From assembly GCF_900086725.1 (NCBI RefSeq), contig NZ_LT574838.1, positions 1,251,617 through 1,315,616 of the forward strand: DNA of 64,000 nucleotides. The letters run 5' to 3'. The DNA comes from Bariatricus massiliensis (GTDB lineage: Bacteria > Bacillota > Clostridia > Lachnospirales > Lachnospiraceae). The notes beneath the pieces were generated by a model. It saw nothing but the letters and a program-made list of their open reading frames with translations, had not been told where the DNA came from and did no database searches. Of this stretch, positions 26,527-34,907 are shown in pieces (positions within the stretch are counted from its first letter, which is position 1; each line of letters opens with the position of its first letter). Made by a program: the position numbers and the translations under genes.

Positions 26527-26598
26527 TTATTTCCGCTCCGAACGCCCACTTCGCAAGCTCACTTGCTCAGTGACCGTTGCACTCACATGGATAATCAT
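26527..26598 (-). CDS. Possible 23-codon leader peptide upstream of aminopeptidase P
   Basis: ATG at 26596-26598 with AAAGGAG four bases before it, 23 sense codons (begins MIIHVSATVTEQ, ends SERK) and TAA, ending 34 nt before the aminopeptidase P start. No codon run suggests attenuation. The sequence is repeat-like (GAGCAAGTGAGCTTGC), so this may be chance. Confidence 0.3.
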   Translation of the reverse strand: MIIHVSATVTEQVSLRSGRSERK

Positions 26599-26608
26599 AA
26601 AGCTCCTT

Positions 26609-26626
26609 TTGACTGCTGGCAGTCAA
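26609..26626 (-). promoter_or_regulatory. Hairpin in the aminopeptidase P leader
   Basis: TTGACTGC-tg-GCAGTCAA, an 18-nt near-complete palindrome abutting the AAAGGAG of the short leader ORF. No T-box or other known riboswitch signature is visible in the leader. Confidence 0.4.
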
Positions 26627-26665
26627 CGGTTCTTTTTGCTTATCCGCGTTCGTCGCTATACACAC

Positions 26666-26695
26666 ATTATACTCCAGTCTAGTGGGGAAAAGCAA
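26666..26695 (-). promoter_or_regulatory. Promoter of the aminopeptidase P gene
   Basis: TTGCTT (26690-26695) and TATAAT (26666-26671) with 18 bp between on the minus strand, giving a leader of about 165 nt. Confidence 0.55.
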
Positions 26696-26797
26696 TTGTT
26701 TCTTGTGTAGTTTATATGAATTTGAGTGGTATTTCATCCTTTTTTTAGATGTTGTGCCCATGGGGTATACAAATGTATTTGTTCACAGTACAATCTT

Positions 26798-27415
26798 CTA
26801 TTTTATCCGGTATATACGATGGAACTCCGCAACCTGCCTATTCAATACTGGCAATGCCTCCTCTGCCCCGCCTTCTCTTCCGTTGTATTTACTGAGTAAA
26901 AAGAATATGGGAGCATAAAAATTCATTGCCATGACTTCCGCGTCTGCATTAACAAAAATCCCTTCATCTATCATCGCCTCGAAAAGCGTCTTCTGGTACG
27001 CAATACTCTCTTCCATAAAAATCTTTCTGAATATCTCGTAAATATCAGGATTCTGATATTGTTCCATGGTTGCAAGCCTCCAGAATCTAGACAGGAAACT
27101 GTCCTGCAGATAAAAGAGAAACATCTTTCTGCTCAATTCCTGCAAGGTTTCTAACGTCACCTTCCCATAAAACTGGACCGCTTCATCAAGCAGCGACTCC
27201 TCCGGAAGACCAGCGTGTTCCGCAACTTGCGCCATTCTAGTACGCATTTCCACAACGATTGTATGAAATATCTCCCGTTTACTTTTGAAATGTTTGTACA
27301 GCGAACTATCTTTAATGCCTACGGCATCCGCTATATTCTTCACACTGGTTCCCTTAAATCCTTTTATAGAAAATAAGGTCAATGCTTCATCAATAATTCT
27401 CTCTTTTGTTGTCAT
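26798..27415 (-). CDS. TetR-family regulator paired with a radical SAM protein
   Basis: 205 residues: N-terminal helix-turn-helix (SVKNIADAVGIKDSSLYKHF, residues 25-44) and a helical ligand domain of unknown specificity. Its ATG overlaps the radical SAM stop by 4 bp and has GAGGAGG upstream, so the two are one transcript. Two copies of a 15-bp motif cover the promoter of that transcript, so it most likely represses itself and the radical SAM gene. Confidence 0.85.
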   Translation of the reverse strand: MTTKERIIDEALTLFSIKGFKGTSVKNIADAVGIKDSSLYKHFKSKREIFHTIVVEMRTRMAQVAEHAGLPEESLLDEAVQFYGKVTLETLQELSRKMFLFYLQDSFLSRFWRLATMEQYQNPDIYEIFRKIFMEESIAYQKTLFEAMIDEGIFVNADAEVMAMNFYAPIFFLLSKYNGREGGAEEALPVLNRQVAEFHRIYRIK

Positions 27416-28518
27416 TGCTTTCCTCCTCTCAACAAGGCCTTTACCTGTGCTTCCCTCTCATGGAGTACACATCCCCCAACATGTTCAGCCATAAGCACAC
27501 CCTCACGTTTTAGTCTTAAAAACAACGGAGATTCAAGGGCCTCCTTAAGCGGTGTATTTGTCAGATTTGTATCCGAATAAGGTGAAAATGGACATGGCTC
27601 TGCACCACCATAGGGATTAATATGGAAGAATCCTCTCCCCGCCGCCAAACAGCCGCCTGAGGTTTTCTCGTCTCCTGGAAAAGCAAGGAACACCATCTCC
27701 TGCTCCCTTTCCCTGAGACATTTAAGACGTCTCATCATCAGTTCCCGGTCTATTTCATCTAGCGCCGACACGCTATCCGCATTTCCCATAGGCACATACT
27801 CCACAAAAATAACGCCTCCACATCCTTCGTTTTTCAAAAATTGAAGGAACTCCCCGCTCATAACTTCATCTATATTCTCCTTTTGGACAGTGATAGACAC
27901 ACCGAACAGAATCCCCTTTTTATGTAGACTGTCCATAGCTTCCCTAAGCCTTTGAAAGACACCCTTTCCCCGCCGCTTATCGGTTACCTCTTCACTTCCT
28001 TCCATACTGAGGATTGGTACTAAATTTCTGGCATGCAATAGAAGCTCTAAATACTCCTCATTTATCATTGTACCGTTGGTAAATACCGGAAACATAATCT
28101 TCTTCTGTTTGGCTGCGGCCTTAAGAATATCCTGCCTCACAAAAGGTTCCCCACCTGCTAAAAGAATGAATGATATCCCCAGCTCTACAGCTTGGTTGAA
28201 AATATCCGCCCACTGCGCAGCAGATAGAAGCTTCGGCGAATTCCTATCGTCCCCGTCCTGACAGGTCTTGTTTGCTCTTGCATAACAACCTTGGCAGTGA
28301 AGATTGCACTGATTTGAAATACTGGCAATCAGGAAAGGTGGAATATGTCTGCCCTCTTTCTCTGCTTCGTCCCTCAATGCCGCCGCTTTTTTATTTGCCT
28401 TCGCATACTGAAAAACAAACTGGCTGGCATCAGGATTACGAAGGGATGTCCGCAAAATTCCTCTTACTATATTCTCAACGCCATTAGTTAAATACAACTC
28501 CAAATTGAATTCTTTCAT
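27412..28518 (-). CDS. Radical SAM protein with a C-terminal SPASM-like Cys region
   Basis: 368 residues. The radical SAM [4Fe-4S] motif is C71-x3-C75-x2-C78 (CNLHCQGCYA). Extra Cys residues occur near residue 290-320 (SGGCLAAGRGFF, EPCPFSPYS) and near the C-terminus (GGCVLHE), as in SPASM or Twitch domains that hold auxiliary clusters. Relatives modify peptides or are of unknown function. No precursor peptide gene is adjacent; the partner is a co-transcribed TetR regulator, which suggests a response to some compound. Confidence 0.85.
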   Translation of the reverse strand: MKEFNLELYLTNGVENIVRGILRTSLRNPDASQFVFQYAKANKKAAALRDEAEKEGRHIPPFLIASISNQCNLHCQGCYARANKTCQDGDDRNSPKLLSAAQWADIFNQAVELGISFILLAGGEPFVRQDILKAAAKQKKIMFPVFTNGTMINEEYLELLLHARNLVPILSMEGSEEVTDKRRGKGVFQRLREAMDSLHKKGILFGVSITVQKENIDEVMSGEFLQFLKNEGCGGVIFVEYVPMGNADSVSALDEIDRELMMRRLKCLREREQEMVFLAFPGDEKTSGGCLAAGRGFFHINPYGGAEPCPFSPYSDTNLTNTPLKEALESPLFLRLKREGVLMAEHVGGCVLHEREAQVKALLRGGKQ

Positions 28519-28540
28519 AAGTTATCCCTCTCTTCTTTAG

Positions 28541-28596
28541 CTAGCATTCACTAGCTTCGTTTCATACATTTTAGCAAGTAAACGCTAGCCTGTCAA
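28541..28596 (-). promoter_or_regulatory. Promoter and twin operators of the radical SAM/tetR operon
   Basis: TTGACA (28591-28596) and TAAAAT (28568-28573) are 17 bp apart. A 15-bp motif of form CTAGCRTTYACTWGC occurs twice in opposite orientation: at 28574-28588, inside the spacer, and at 28541-28555, just downstream of the expected start. This is a textbook repressor layout. Confidence 0.75.
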
Positions 28597-28665
28597 CGCC
28601 CACTTTGCACATTTATGAAACAAAGTTTATAATAGACGAAACAAGTTAGGTAGTGTATATTATGA

Positions 28666-28929
28666 AAAGCTTATTGTATTATCAATACAGCCGCCATTGT
28701 GGAACATGATTGTGTGATAGAAGATTTTGTAAATATCTCTCCAAAAGCTGCTATGGCCGGTCATACAAAAATAGATGCAAAAACTTTCTTAGGAATTGGC
28801 AGCACCATTATTGACGATGTAAAAATCGGCAGAAGTGCAGTGATAGGGGCTGGGGCAGTCGTAATCAGAGATGTTCCGTCCGAAGCAACCGTTGTAGGTG
28901 TTCCTGCTAAAATAATAGAACAAAAATAA
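28666..28929 (+). pseudogene. C-terminal remnant of a hexapeptide-repeat acyltransferase
   Basis: About 87 codons in frame after a TGA at 28663, with left-handed beta-helix repeats (IINTAAIVEHDC, IEDFVNISPKAAMAG, TFLGIGSTIIDDVKIG, AVIGAGAVVIRDVP) and the family's C-terminal VVGVPAKII. Complete sialic-acid-type O-acetyltransferases of this group have about 200 residues, so the N-terminal nucleotide-binding-like part is missing. A GTG at 28699 could start a 76-residue product but has no site. It is probably a decayed gene. Confidence 0.6.
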
Positions 28930-28975
28930 CGGTGTTGCCCGGTATCAGAAAACTCCTCTGTGCCGGGCAACACCG
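28930..28975. terminator. Long hairpin after the acyltransferase remnant
   Basis: Perfect 13-bp stem CGGTGTTGCCCGG/CCGGGCAACACCG with a 20-nt loop directly after the remnant's stop; on the other side it ends 25 nt before the end of the sensor kinase gene. T run is poor, so strength is uncertain. Confidence 0.6.
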
Positions 28976-28999
28976 CCCCTTCTCTGTCATATTTCAATC

Positions 29000-31435
29000 C
29001 TAAACATGCACATTTGTATTTCCTGAGGCGAGCACTTTATTCAGTGTGTTATAAAGCAATTCCGTATCGAACGGTTTCGCAATATGTGCATTCATCCCCG
29101 CCTCCAAAGCAGCCGCCACATCCTCCTGAAATGCGTCCGCGGTCATTGCTATGATAGGGATATCTTGAGCGTTGGCACAATCCGAGGCGCGTATAATTCT
29201 TGCTGCCTGATACCCATCCATGACAGGCATCTGAATATCCATCAAGATGACATCACATTCCCTCCCACGCTTATCCACAAAATAGTCTACAGCTTCCTTT
29301 CCATCTTGTGCACAATCGACCACGGCGCCGGCCATTTCAAGCAGGTCTACGGCAATTTCCAAGTTCAACACGTTGTCCTCCACAAGAAGAATCTTTTTTC
29401 CCTGCAGCAGGTTACCGGTACTAAAATGAGAATTATCCTGTGATGTTCTCTGTGGTTTCGTGGCCGTGAGAAGGGAATTATATAAAGAGGAGGCAAAAAA
29501 GGGTTTTGCAAGAAACAAATTAGCCCCCGCCTCCCACGCCTCTGCTTCTATACTACTGTAATCGTAAGCAGTTATAATGATAATCAAAGTGTCAGGCCCC
29601 ACAATAGAACGAACCTGTCTCGTTGTCTCTATCCCATCCATATCCGGCATCCGCCAGTCGATCAGGCACACATCGTACTCTTCCTTTGTCTTATAAGTAC
29701 GGCGGATCTCCTCTACCGCGTCTTTCCCGCTGAATACCTCTTTTGCTTTAATTCCCAAATTTTTCAGAAGCAGTGATGTATAGGCACAGTCATCCCTGTC
29801 ATTATCGCTCACCAGCACACGAAGCGAATCCATAGACGGATAGTTCAGATATCTTTTCTTTTCAACAGACTCGAATGGAATCTCGACCGTAAATACCGTT
29901 CCCTTTCCCACCTTGCTTTTTACACTTATCGTTCCCTCCAGCAGGCTGACTAGATTTTTGGTAATCGGCATCCCAAGACCGGTCCCTCCGCTATTTATGC
30001 CTCTTTCGTGCTCCTGTTCAAAAGGTTCATACAAATGCTGGAGAAACTCCTCACTCATACCGCGCCCATTATCACTGACCGTAAATTCCAGCCACATTCG
30101 CTCCTTCCGGTCTGTAGTCTGTCTAACCTTTAAAGTTACGGCGCCGCCCTCCGGTGTAAATTTAACCGCGTTAGATAAAAGGTTAATCAATATCTGGCCC
30201 ACACGCATCGAATCGCCGATTACTTCCTCCTCTTCCACCGCCTGTATGGTTTCCTTGAATTCTACCCCCTTAGCCGCTGCCTGAGGATAGATAATGGTCG
30301 TCACCGAATCCATAAGCTGCTGAAGACTGAACGCTTTATGGTCAACAGTCAATTTGCCCTCCTCGATTTTGGACATATCTAAAATATCATTGATAATAGA
30401 AAGCAAATGTTTAGATGAGTAACTAATTTTACTCAGGCAGTCCTCCACCCTTGCAGTGTCGCTGCTATGAACGGCGGCTATCGTCGTCATCCCTATGATT
30501 GCATTGAGCGGTGTCCGGATTTCATGGGACATTCTGGAGAGGAAATCTTTCTTTGCAGAATTGGCCTTCTGGGCGCTGGCAAGCGCGTCTCTAAGCTGCT
30601 GGGCCTGAGTTTCCAGCTTGGCCTGCATCTGCCGCAGCTCGGTCACATCGGTCACATCTATATATATCACTAAGTACACAGGGCAGCCGTCTACCCAGTC
30701 AATACAATCACCGTTGGCCTGCATCCACAATATGTTCCCTTCCTTGTTCTGCATTTTTGCAAGAAATTTAATGTGCTCCCCCTTTTCTATATTTGAAAAC
30801 TGGGAAATAATAGCCTCTCTGTTCGCCTCCATGTTCAATTGAAAAATAGAATCCAAGGAGCCGCTTTTGTCCTTTAAGCCTAAAAATGAAGCAAACTGTT
30901 CATTGGCCTCTAAGAGCTTTATATGAAAGTGTTCTTTCACAAGATATTTGCCGACAAACCCCGGAATATTATTATAGGTAATGGATTGTGCTAAACGCAT
31001 CTCCACCAAATCATTGACATCTGTAATCACCGTATAGGAGATTCTGCAGCCCTTTACTACATTTTGTGTGAAAAATCCATTCATCCGCACCCACCGGTGG
31101 GCTCCCCCTTTCACGGGCATCCTCGTGATGAGGGCATATTCCGAATGTCCCTCATTGACAGCTTCCACCACAGCAGTACTAATTTTTATCAGCTCTTCTT
31201 CATAGTGATGGTATTGATAATAGATATCGGGGCGGTTATGAAATAGTTCTTCATATTCTTCCTGCGGATAACCAATGAGCTGATAATAAAACTCATTCGC
31301 CCATATCATAGTAAAAGCATCATCCAGCAAATGTTTGCTGACGCTCACCTGCATAGACTTCATCAGCAGTCCATAGTCTTCCTCCAATTCACTCCCCGAC
31401 TGTGTCATTTTGAACTCAATCTCCTGTTGTTCCAT
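29000..31435 (-). CDS. Hybrid sensor histidine kinase with two receiver domains
   Basis: 811 residues, no hydrophobic segment, so cytoplasmic. Order: two PAS-like sensor domains (residues about 25-275), a coiled region, HisKA with phospho-His in SRMSHEIRTPLNAI (near 300), HATPase with NGRGMSEEF and GGTGLGMPIT, then two receivers: the first with DWRMPDMDG, the second with DIQMPVMDG (phospho-Asp residues). The first Asp cluster is DND rather than DDD-like. No HTH or diguanylate output follows and no regulator is adjacent, so the output is unknown. ATG with GGAAGG upstream. Confidence 0.88.
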   Translation of the reverse strand: MEQQEIEFKMTQSGSELEEDYGLLMKSMQVSVSKHLLDDAFTMIWANEFYYQLIGYPQEEYEELFHNRPDIYYQYHHYEEELIKISTAVVEAVNEGHSEYALITRMPVKGGAHRWVRMNGFFTQNVVKGCRISYTVITDVNDLVEMRLAQSITYNNIPGFVGKYLVKEHFHIKLLEANEQFASFLGLKDKSGSLDSIFQLNMEANREAIISQFSNIEKGEHIKFLAKMQNKEGNILWMQANGDCIDWVDGCPVYLVIYIDVTDVTELRQMQAKLETQAQQLRDALASAQKANSAKKDFLSRMSHEIRTPLNAIIGMTTIAAVHSSDTARVEDCLSKISYSSKHLLSIINDILDMSKIEEGKLTVDHKAFSLQQLMDSVTTIIYPQAAAKGVEFKETIQAVEEEEVIGDSMRVGQILINLLSNAVKFTPEGGAVTLKVRQTTDRKERMWLEFTVSDNGRGMSEEFLQHLYEPFEQEHERGINSGGTGLGMPITKNLVSLLEGTISVKSKVGKGTVFTVEIPFESVEKKRYLNYPSMDSLRVLVSDNDRDDCAYTSLLLKNLGIKAKEVFSGKDAVEEIRRTYKTKEEYDVCLIDWRMPDMDGIETTRQVRSIVGPDTLIIIITAYDYSSIEAEAWEAGANLFLAKPFFASSLYNSLLTATKPQRTSQDNSHFSTGNLLQGKKILLVEDNVLNLEIAVDLLEMAGAVVDCAQDGKEAVDYFVDKRGRECDVILMDIQMPVMDGYQAARIIRASDCANAQDIPIIAMTADAFQEDVAAALEAGMNAHIAKPFDTELLYNTLNKVLASGNTNVHV

Positions 31436-31502
31436 ATCATTACTTCCTTCCAGCCTCTCTGTATAGCCCCACTGTGTTCATATACCAATTTATTTTACAC
31501 AA

Positions 31503-31531
31503 AGTATACCAAATAGCTGACAAGATAGCAA
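31503..31531 (-). promoter_or_regulatory. Promoter of the hybrid kinase gene
   Basis: TTGCTA (31526-31531) and TATACT (31503-31508) on the minus strand with 17 bp between. The plus-strand gene opposite has an extended -10 (TGCTATACT at 31575-31583). Confidence 0.5.
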
Positions 31532-31616
31532 CTAGTGTTAAAAATTTTGCAAGCTGGAATCGGCGCCAAAACAATGCTATACTATACATAATTGAAGCTT
31601 TTTGGAGGATTTACAT

Positions 31617-33083
31617 TTGAAAAAAGAATTTGAATTGAATCAGATTGTCTATAATATTATGGCTTTGCAGATAAGATTTGGAACATATAGATTCTCGGAC
31701 CACCTTCCCACCATGGATGAGGCAGCAAAACTGCTTCTTGTATCCGTAGATACGGTGCGCTCCGCTTACCTGCAATTGAAAAAGAATGGTTACATCACGC
31801 TCACGAAAAAAAGCGGCGCCACCGTCAAGCTTAACTATAGCAACGAAGAAATCGAGCAGCATATTCAGATGTTTTTTTCCCAGCGCCGTAGCATAACAGC
31901 AGATGTGGGCCAAGCCTTCAGGCCTCTGCTTTGTCACGCCCTGTGGCTTTCTTTCAAGAACCTGTCACCGGATATGCTGGAAAAGGCAGAACAACTGGCT
32001 GTCTGCAGCGATATCCCGCCCCTCCACTCTATGCTTCACCATTTACAATATAATTACAGCACTTTAAAAAACGAACTATTCCTGCGCTTAGTCCTTCAAA
32101 TATTCCAGTATTTTCAGGCCCCCTTTTTGAGCGTCCCGGAAAATATGAATTATTTCTCAGACAGGCCTAATCCGCTAATCAATATGATTGCCCTGTGCCG
32201 GAAAAAAGATTGGGTTTCTCTTTATACTGCCATCGAAGATTATCAAGACTATTTGTGTACTGCGTTCAATGACTTCTGTGACAGACGAATAAAATGCCAA
32301 GCCCCCGCTTCCACCGAAGGCTTTGTCTGGAGCACTTACCCCAAGCCTTCTCAGGTATGTTATACACTGGGAGTACGGATATTAGAAAGTATCAACGACG
32401 GCAGCTATTTCCCCAATGACTTTCTTCCTTCCCTTACACAGCTGTCGGACATATACCATGTTTCGGTCAGCACTGTCCGCAGAACCTTATCTCTGCTCAA
32501 CAGTATGGGAATCGTAAGGACAATAGCCGGAGTAGGCACCCAAGTACTTACGCTTGAAGACAGCTATGAAATGTGTGACTTTACTTCCCCGGCCGTGGCA
32601 AGGCGCCTGTTCTCGTTCGAGCAGTGCCTTCAGCTCCTCGCACTTACCTGCCGCTCAGCTATCACAACTACTTGGGCAGAACTTGAACCGGAGGCTATCC
32701 ACAAATGGAAAAAGGAAACAGCGCGGGCAAAAGAAACCCAGCGCTATAATATGACTGTATTCCGCTCCCTTGAGCTGGCCGCATTATACTCCCCTTCAGA
32801 GACTGTGCGTACCGTATATTCAGATACCATCCGGCAGCTTTTTTGGGGCTATCCGCTGCAGAACATGCATGGAAACGCTCATACGGTAAAAGCATTTTAC
32901 ATTCCATATATCTCTACTCTTGAGCATGATATAGACACCGGCAACGCAGAAGGATTTGCCTCCCATCTGGAGGAGCTCCTGTATTATGAGCTAAAAATTA
33001 CCGCTGATTTTCTTGTGCAGAAAGGGATTTGCAGCGCCACCGACTTGTTCGTTCCGGATATCAAGTCCGACCGGCTTCCCTGA
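31617..33083 (+). CDS. GntR-type regulator with two tandem winged-helix domains
   Basis: 488 residues from the TTG at 31617-31619, chosen because GGAGG lies 8 nt before it; an upstream TTG at 31602 overlaps that site. Two GntR winged helices are visible: one at about residues 10-70 (LPTMDEAAKLLLVSVDTVRS) and another at about 255-320 (LPSLTQLSDIYHVSVSTVRR), each followed by a mostly helpful-looking helical segment of 160-180 residues. The protein looks like an internal duplication. GntR proteins normally carry one such domain and dimerise. Target unknown; it is divergent from the hybrid kinase gene. Confidence 0.8.
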   Translation: MKKEFELNQIVYNIMALQIRFGTYRFSDHLPTMDEAAKLLLVSVDTVRSAYLQLKKNGYITLTKKSGATVKLNYSNEEIEQHIQMFFSQRRSITADVGQAFRPLLCHALWLSFKNLSPDMLEKAEQLAVCSDIPPLHSMLHHLQYNYSTLKNELFLRLVLQIFQYFQAPFLSVPENMNYFSDRPNPLINMIALCRKKDWVSLYTAIEDYQDYLCTAFNDFCDRRIKCQAPASTEGFVWSTYPKPSQVCYTLGVRILESINDGSYFPNDFLPSLTQLSDIYHVSVSTVRRTLSLLNSMGIVRTIAGVGTQVLTLEDSYEMCDFTSPAVARRLFSFEQCLQLLALTCRSAITTTWAELEPEAIHKWKKETARAKETQRYNMTVFRSLELAALYSPSETVRTVYSDTIRQLFWGYPLQNMHGNAHTVKAFYIPYISTLEHDIDTGNAEGFASHLEELLYYELKITADFLVQKGICSATDLFVPDIKSDRLP

Positions 33084-33093
33084 CTGCTGCATT

Positions 33094-33531
33094 TTACCCT
33101 CTATCCCGCAGTTTTTGATTCATCTGCTCGGCAGTTTTATACTCCGCAAAATAACCGGCTCCCACCACGACCGCAAACACAGCGATGATACTTATTTCCA
33201 TCGCCAGCACCATTTTCCAGCTGGAGAAGGAGAACCAATCGTACAGCGCTCCGCACCCCAGCACGACCACATTTACAAATATAAAATATAGAAGCATCCG
33301 TGCAAGCATACTTTTCTTAGATACCTCCCGCTCTGTGCCGCAGGGAATGAGAAAACTGCCCAGCGTACAGATGGCCGATACGCTCAGTATCTGCCAGAGT
33401 ATGCTGACGCTCAGTACATCCTTTCCTCCCCAGAAAATTCCGATATAGACTGCAGTCACGCAGATAACTGCGGTCGTGATTCTGGTGAAAATGTCCAGCA
33501 TGGTCTGCAGCCGTTTTATTATATTTTTCAT
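33094..33531 (-). CDS. DUF3021 membrane protein
   Basis: 145 residues with four hydrophobic segments (about 16-34, 42-62, 78-96, 105-128), the DUF3021 layout. These proteins are nearly always encoded beside a LytTR DNA-binding protein, as here (12 nt gap), and are thought to hold it in check or sense a membrane signal. Last gene of the ABC exporter operon. Confidence 0.8.
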   Translation of the reverse strand: MKNIIKRLQTMLDIFTRITTAVICVTAVYIGIFWGGKDVLSVSILWQILSVSAICTLGSFLIPCGTEREVSKKSMLARMLLYFIFVNVVVLGCGALYDWFSFSSWKMVLAMEISIIAVFAVVVGAGYFAEYKTAEQMNQKLRDRG

Positions 33532-33543
33532 CCGTTATTCCTC

Positions 33544-33981
33544 CTAAAGGCCAAGCTTCTCTTTCAGGCTGCCCACATATTGTCTGGAAATAATCACCTT
33601 TTCCCCGTTCTTCAAAAGAGCCTCGAACCGCCCGCCAAACGCAGGCGCCAGACTGTCTATTTTGTTGAGATTTAAGATGACCGCCTTCGCCACCCGCACG
33701 AAATCCCGCGCGGGAAGCAGTTCTTCCAGCTCATACAATTTATTTTTCGTCTCGTATACCTCTTTTTCACAGCAGGCAAAGACTTTTTGGTCCACCGACT
33801 CAAAATAATAGATTTCCTCCGGCTCAATCCGATGAATCTCACCGTCCCTATATACGTTCAGGCACATGCCGCCCTGTTTGAACTGCCTGAGCATCTTCAT
33901 CAGTTCTTCGTCCAGCCGGCTGCACTTTACTATGATTTCATCCTCTTCTCCGGGCGCGGTATCTATAATCGTTATCTTCAT
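33544..33981 (-). CDS. LytTR DNA-binding regulator
   Basis: 145 residues; the LytTR domain covers the C-terminal two thirds (IEPEEIYYFESVDQKVFAC, then DFVRVAKAVILNLNKID and the KVIISRQYVGSLKEKLG end). No receiver domain precedes it, so it does not respond to a kinase in the usual way. It pairs with the DUF3021 protein downstream and follows an ABC exporter, which it may autoregulate. Confidence 0.85.
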   Translation of the reverse strand: MKITIIDTAPGEEDEIIVKCSRLDEELMKMLRQFKQGGMCLNVYRDGEIHRIEPEEIYYFESVDQKVFACCEKEVYETKNKLYELEELLPARDFVRVAKAVILNLNKIDSLAPAFGGRFEALLKNGEKVIISRQYVGSLKEKLGL

Positions 33982-33992
33982 GCTGCTCCCTT

Positions 33993-34907
33993 CTACCTGT
34001 CACTGATATTTTTTCTGCGGGCTGTCAGTATGACTGCCGTCAATGCTATCATACCACATATACCGAGAAATAGGAGTTGAAATCTGCTTCCCACATTACG
34101 TGTTCCCATCATAATATCGATTCCCATATACTCCCGGTAACCGCTGACGACCTCGCCCGGGAGCCCCTCAAATGTAGCGGCCAGCGCATCCTCGCAGCAG
34201 AGCTTTCTCATAAGGGACGTCCCGTGCAGTACGGGGATATATTTCAATACCTTTGCCACCCCTTCCGGAAGCGCCCCCATGGGAAGATAGATCGCGCCTA
34301 CAAATCCCACCAGCGTTCCAACTACCGTTGCAACGCCGGACCACGCGCTGCTGCTTTTTATGAAAAGTGCGGCAAGATACATAATGACCGCGAATATCCC
34401 CGTATTCAGCAGTGTGTACAGCACAATCTGCGCCAAAGCCGCAAACGGCAGGACAGCCCCTCCGTCTGCCCGGATGTATACAAGAGACACGGTGAGCGTA
34501 AGCATGCAGAACACAGTACCAATGATAACTGCGGCCGCTACATAGGATACTGCGAGAAGTCCTTTGCTCACCGGCGCAGAGTAAAAACTTTCCAGCCGGT
34601 TCTCATTGCCATCGTCCACCATGATTCCGATTACAGACAAGGTGACTGTCACCGCATTTACCACCATGAGCCCGGCCAGCGTCCAGTACTGCACCAAATG
34701 CTCCGCATTTTCCAGATCCAGCGCTGCATCCCGGATTCCTCCGTATTTGACAAGCATATCCGTCACACTCTCCACATTCATACTTCCGAGGAATATCCCC
34801 ATCAGCATCAGTACAATCAGCATCGACAAGAGCGAGAAGAACACTGCCGACCTGTCCCTCAGGAACACCATACAATTCCGTCTCGTCAAATTCAAAAATT
34901 TACGCAT
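33993..34907 (-). CDS. ABC-2 type exporter permease
   Basis: 304 residues from the ATG at 34905-34907 (AAGGAG upstream; overlaps the ATPase stop by 8 bp). One hydrophobic segment near residue 25-45, an outer loop, then about five more, as in DrrB-like drug or lipid exporters. Operates with the adjacent ATPase. Confidence 0.85.
   Translation of the reverse strand: MRKFLNLTRRNCMVFLRDRSAVFFSLLSMLIVLMLMGIFLGSMNVESVTDMLVKYGGIRDAALDLENAEHLVQYWTLAGLMVVNAVTVTLSVIGIMVDDGNENRLESFYSAPVSKGLLAVSYVAAAVIIGTVFCMLTLTVSLVYIRADGGAVLPFAALAQIVLYTLLNTGIFAVIMYLAALFIKSSSAWSGVATVVGTLVGFVGAIYLPMGALPEGVAKVLKYIPVLHGTSLMRKLCCEDALAATFEGLPGEVVSGYREYMGIDIMMGTRNVGSRFQLLFLGICGMIALTAVILTARRKNISDR

Noticed and set aside
26493..26798. 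T-box or amino acid riboswitch before aminopeptidase P
   Set aside because: No T-box core sequence or terminator/antiterminator pair is visible in the leader.
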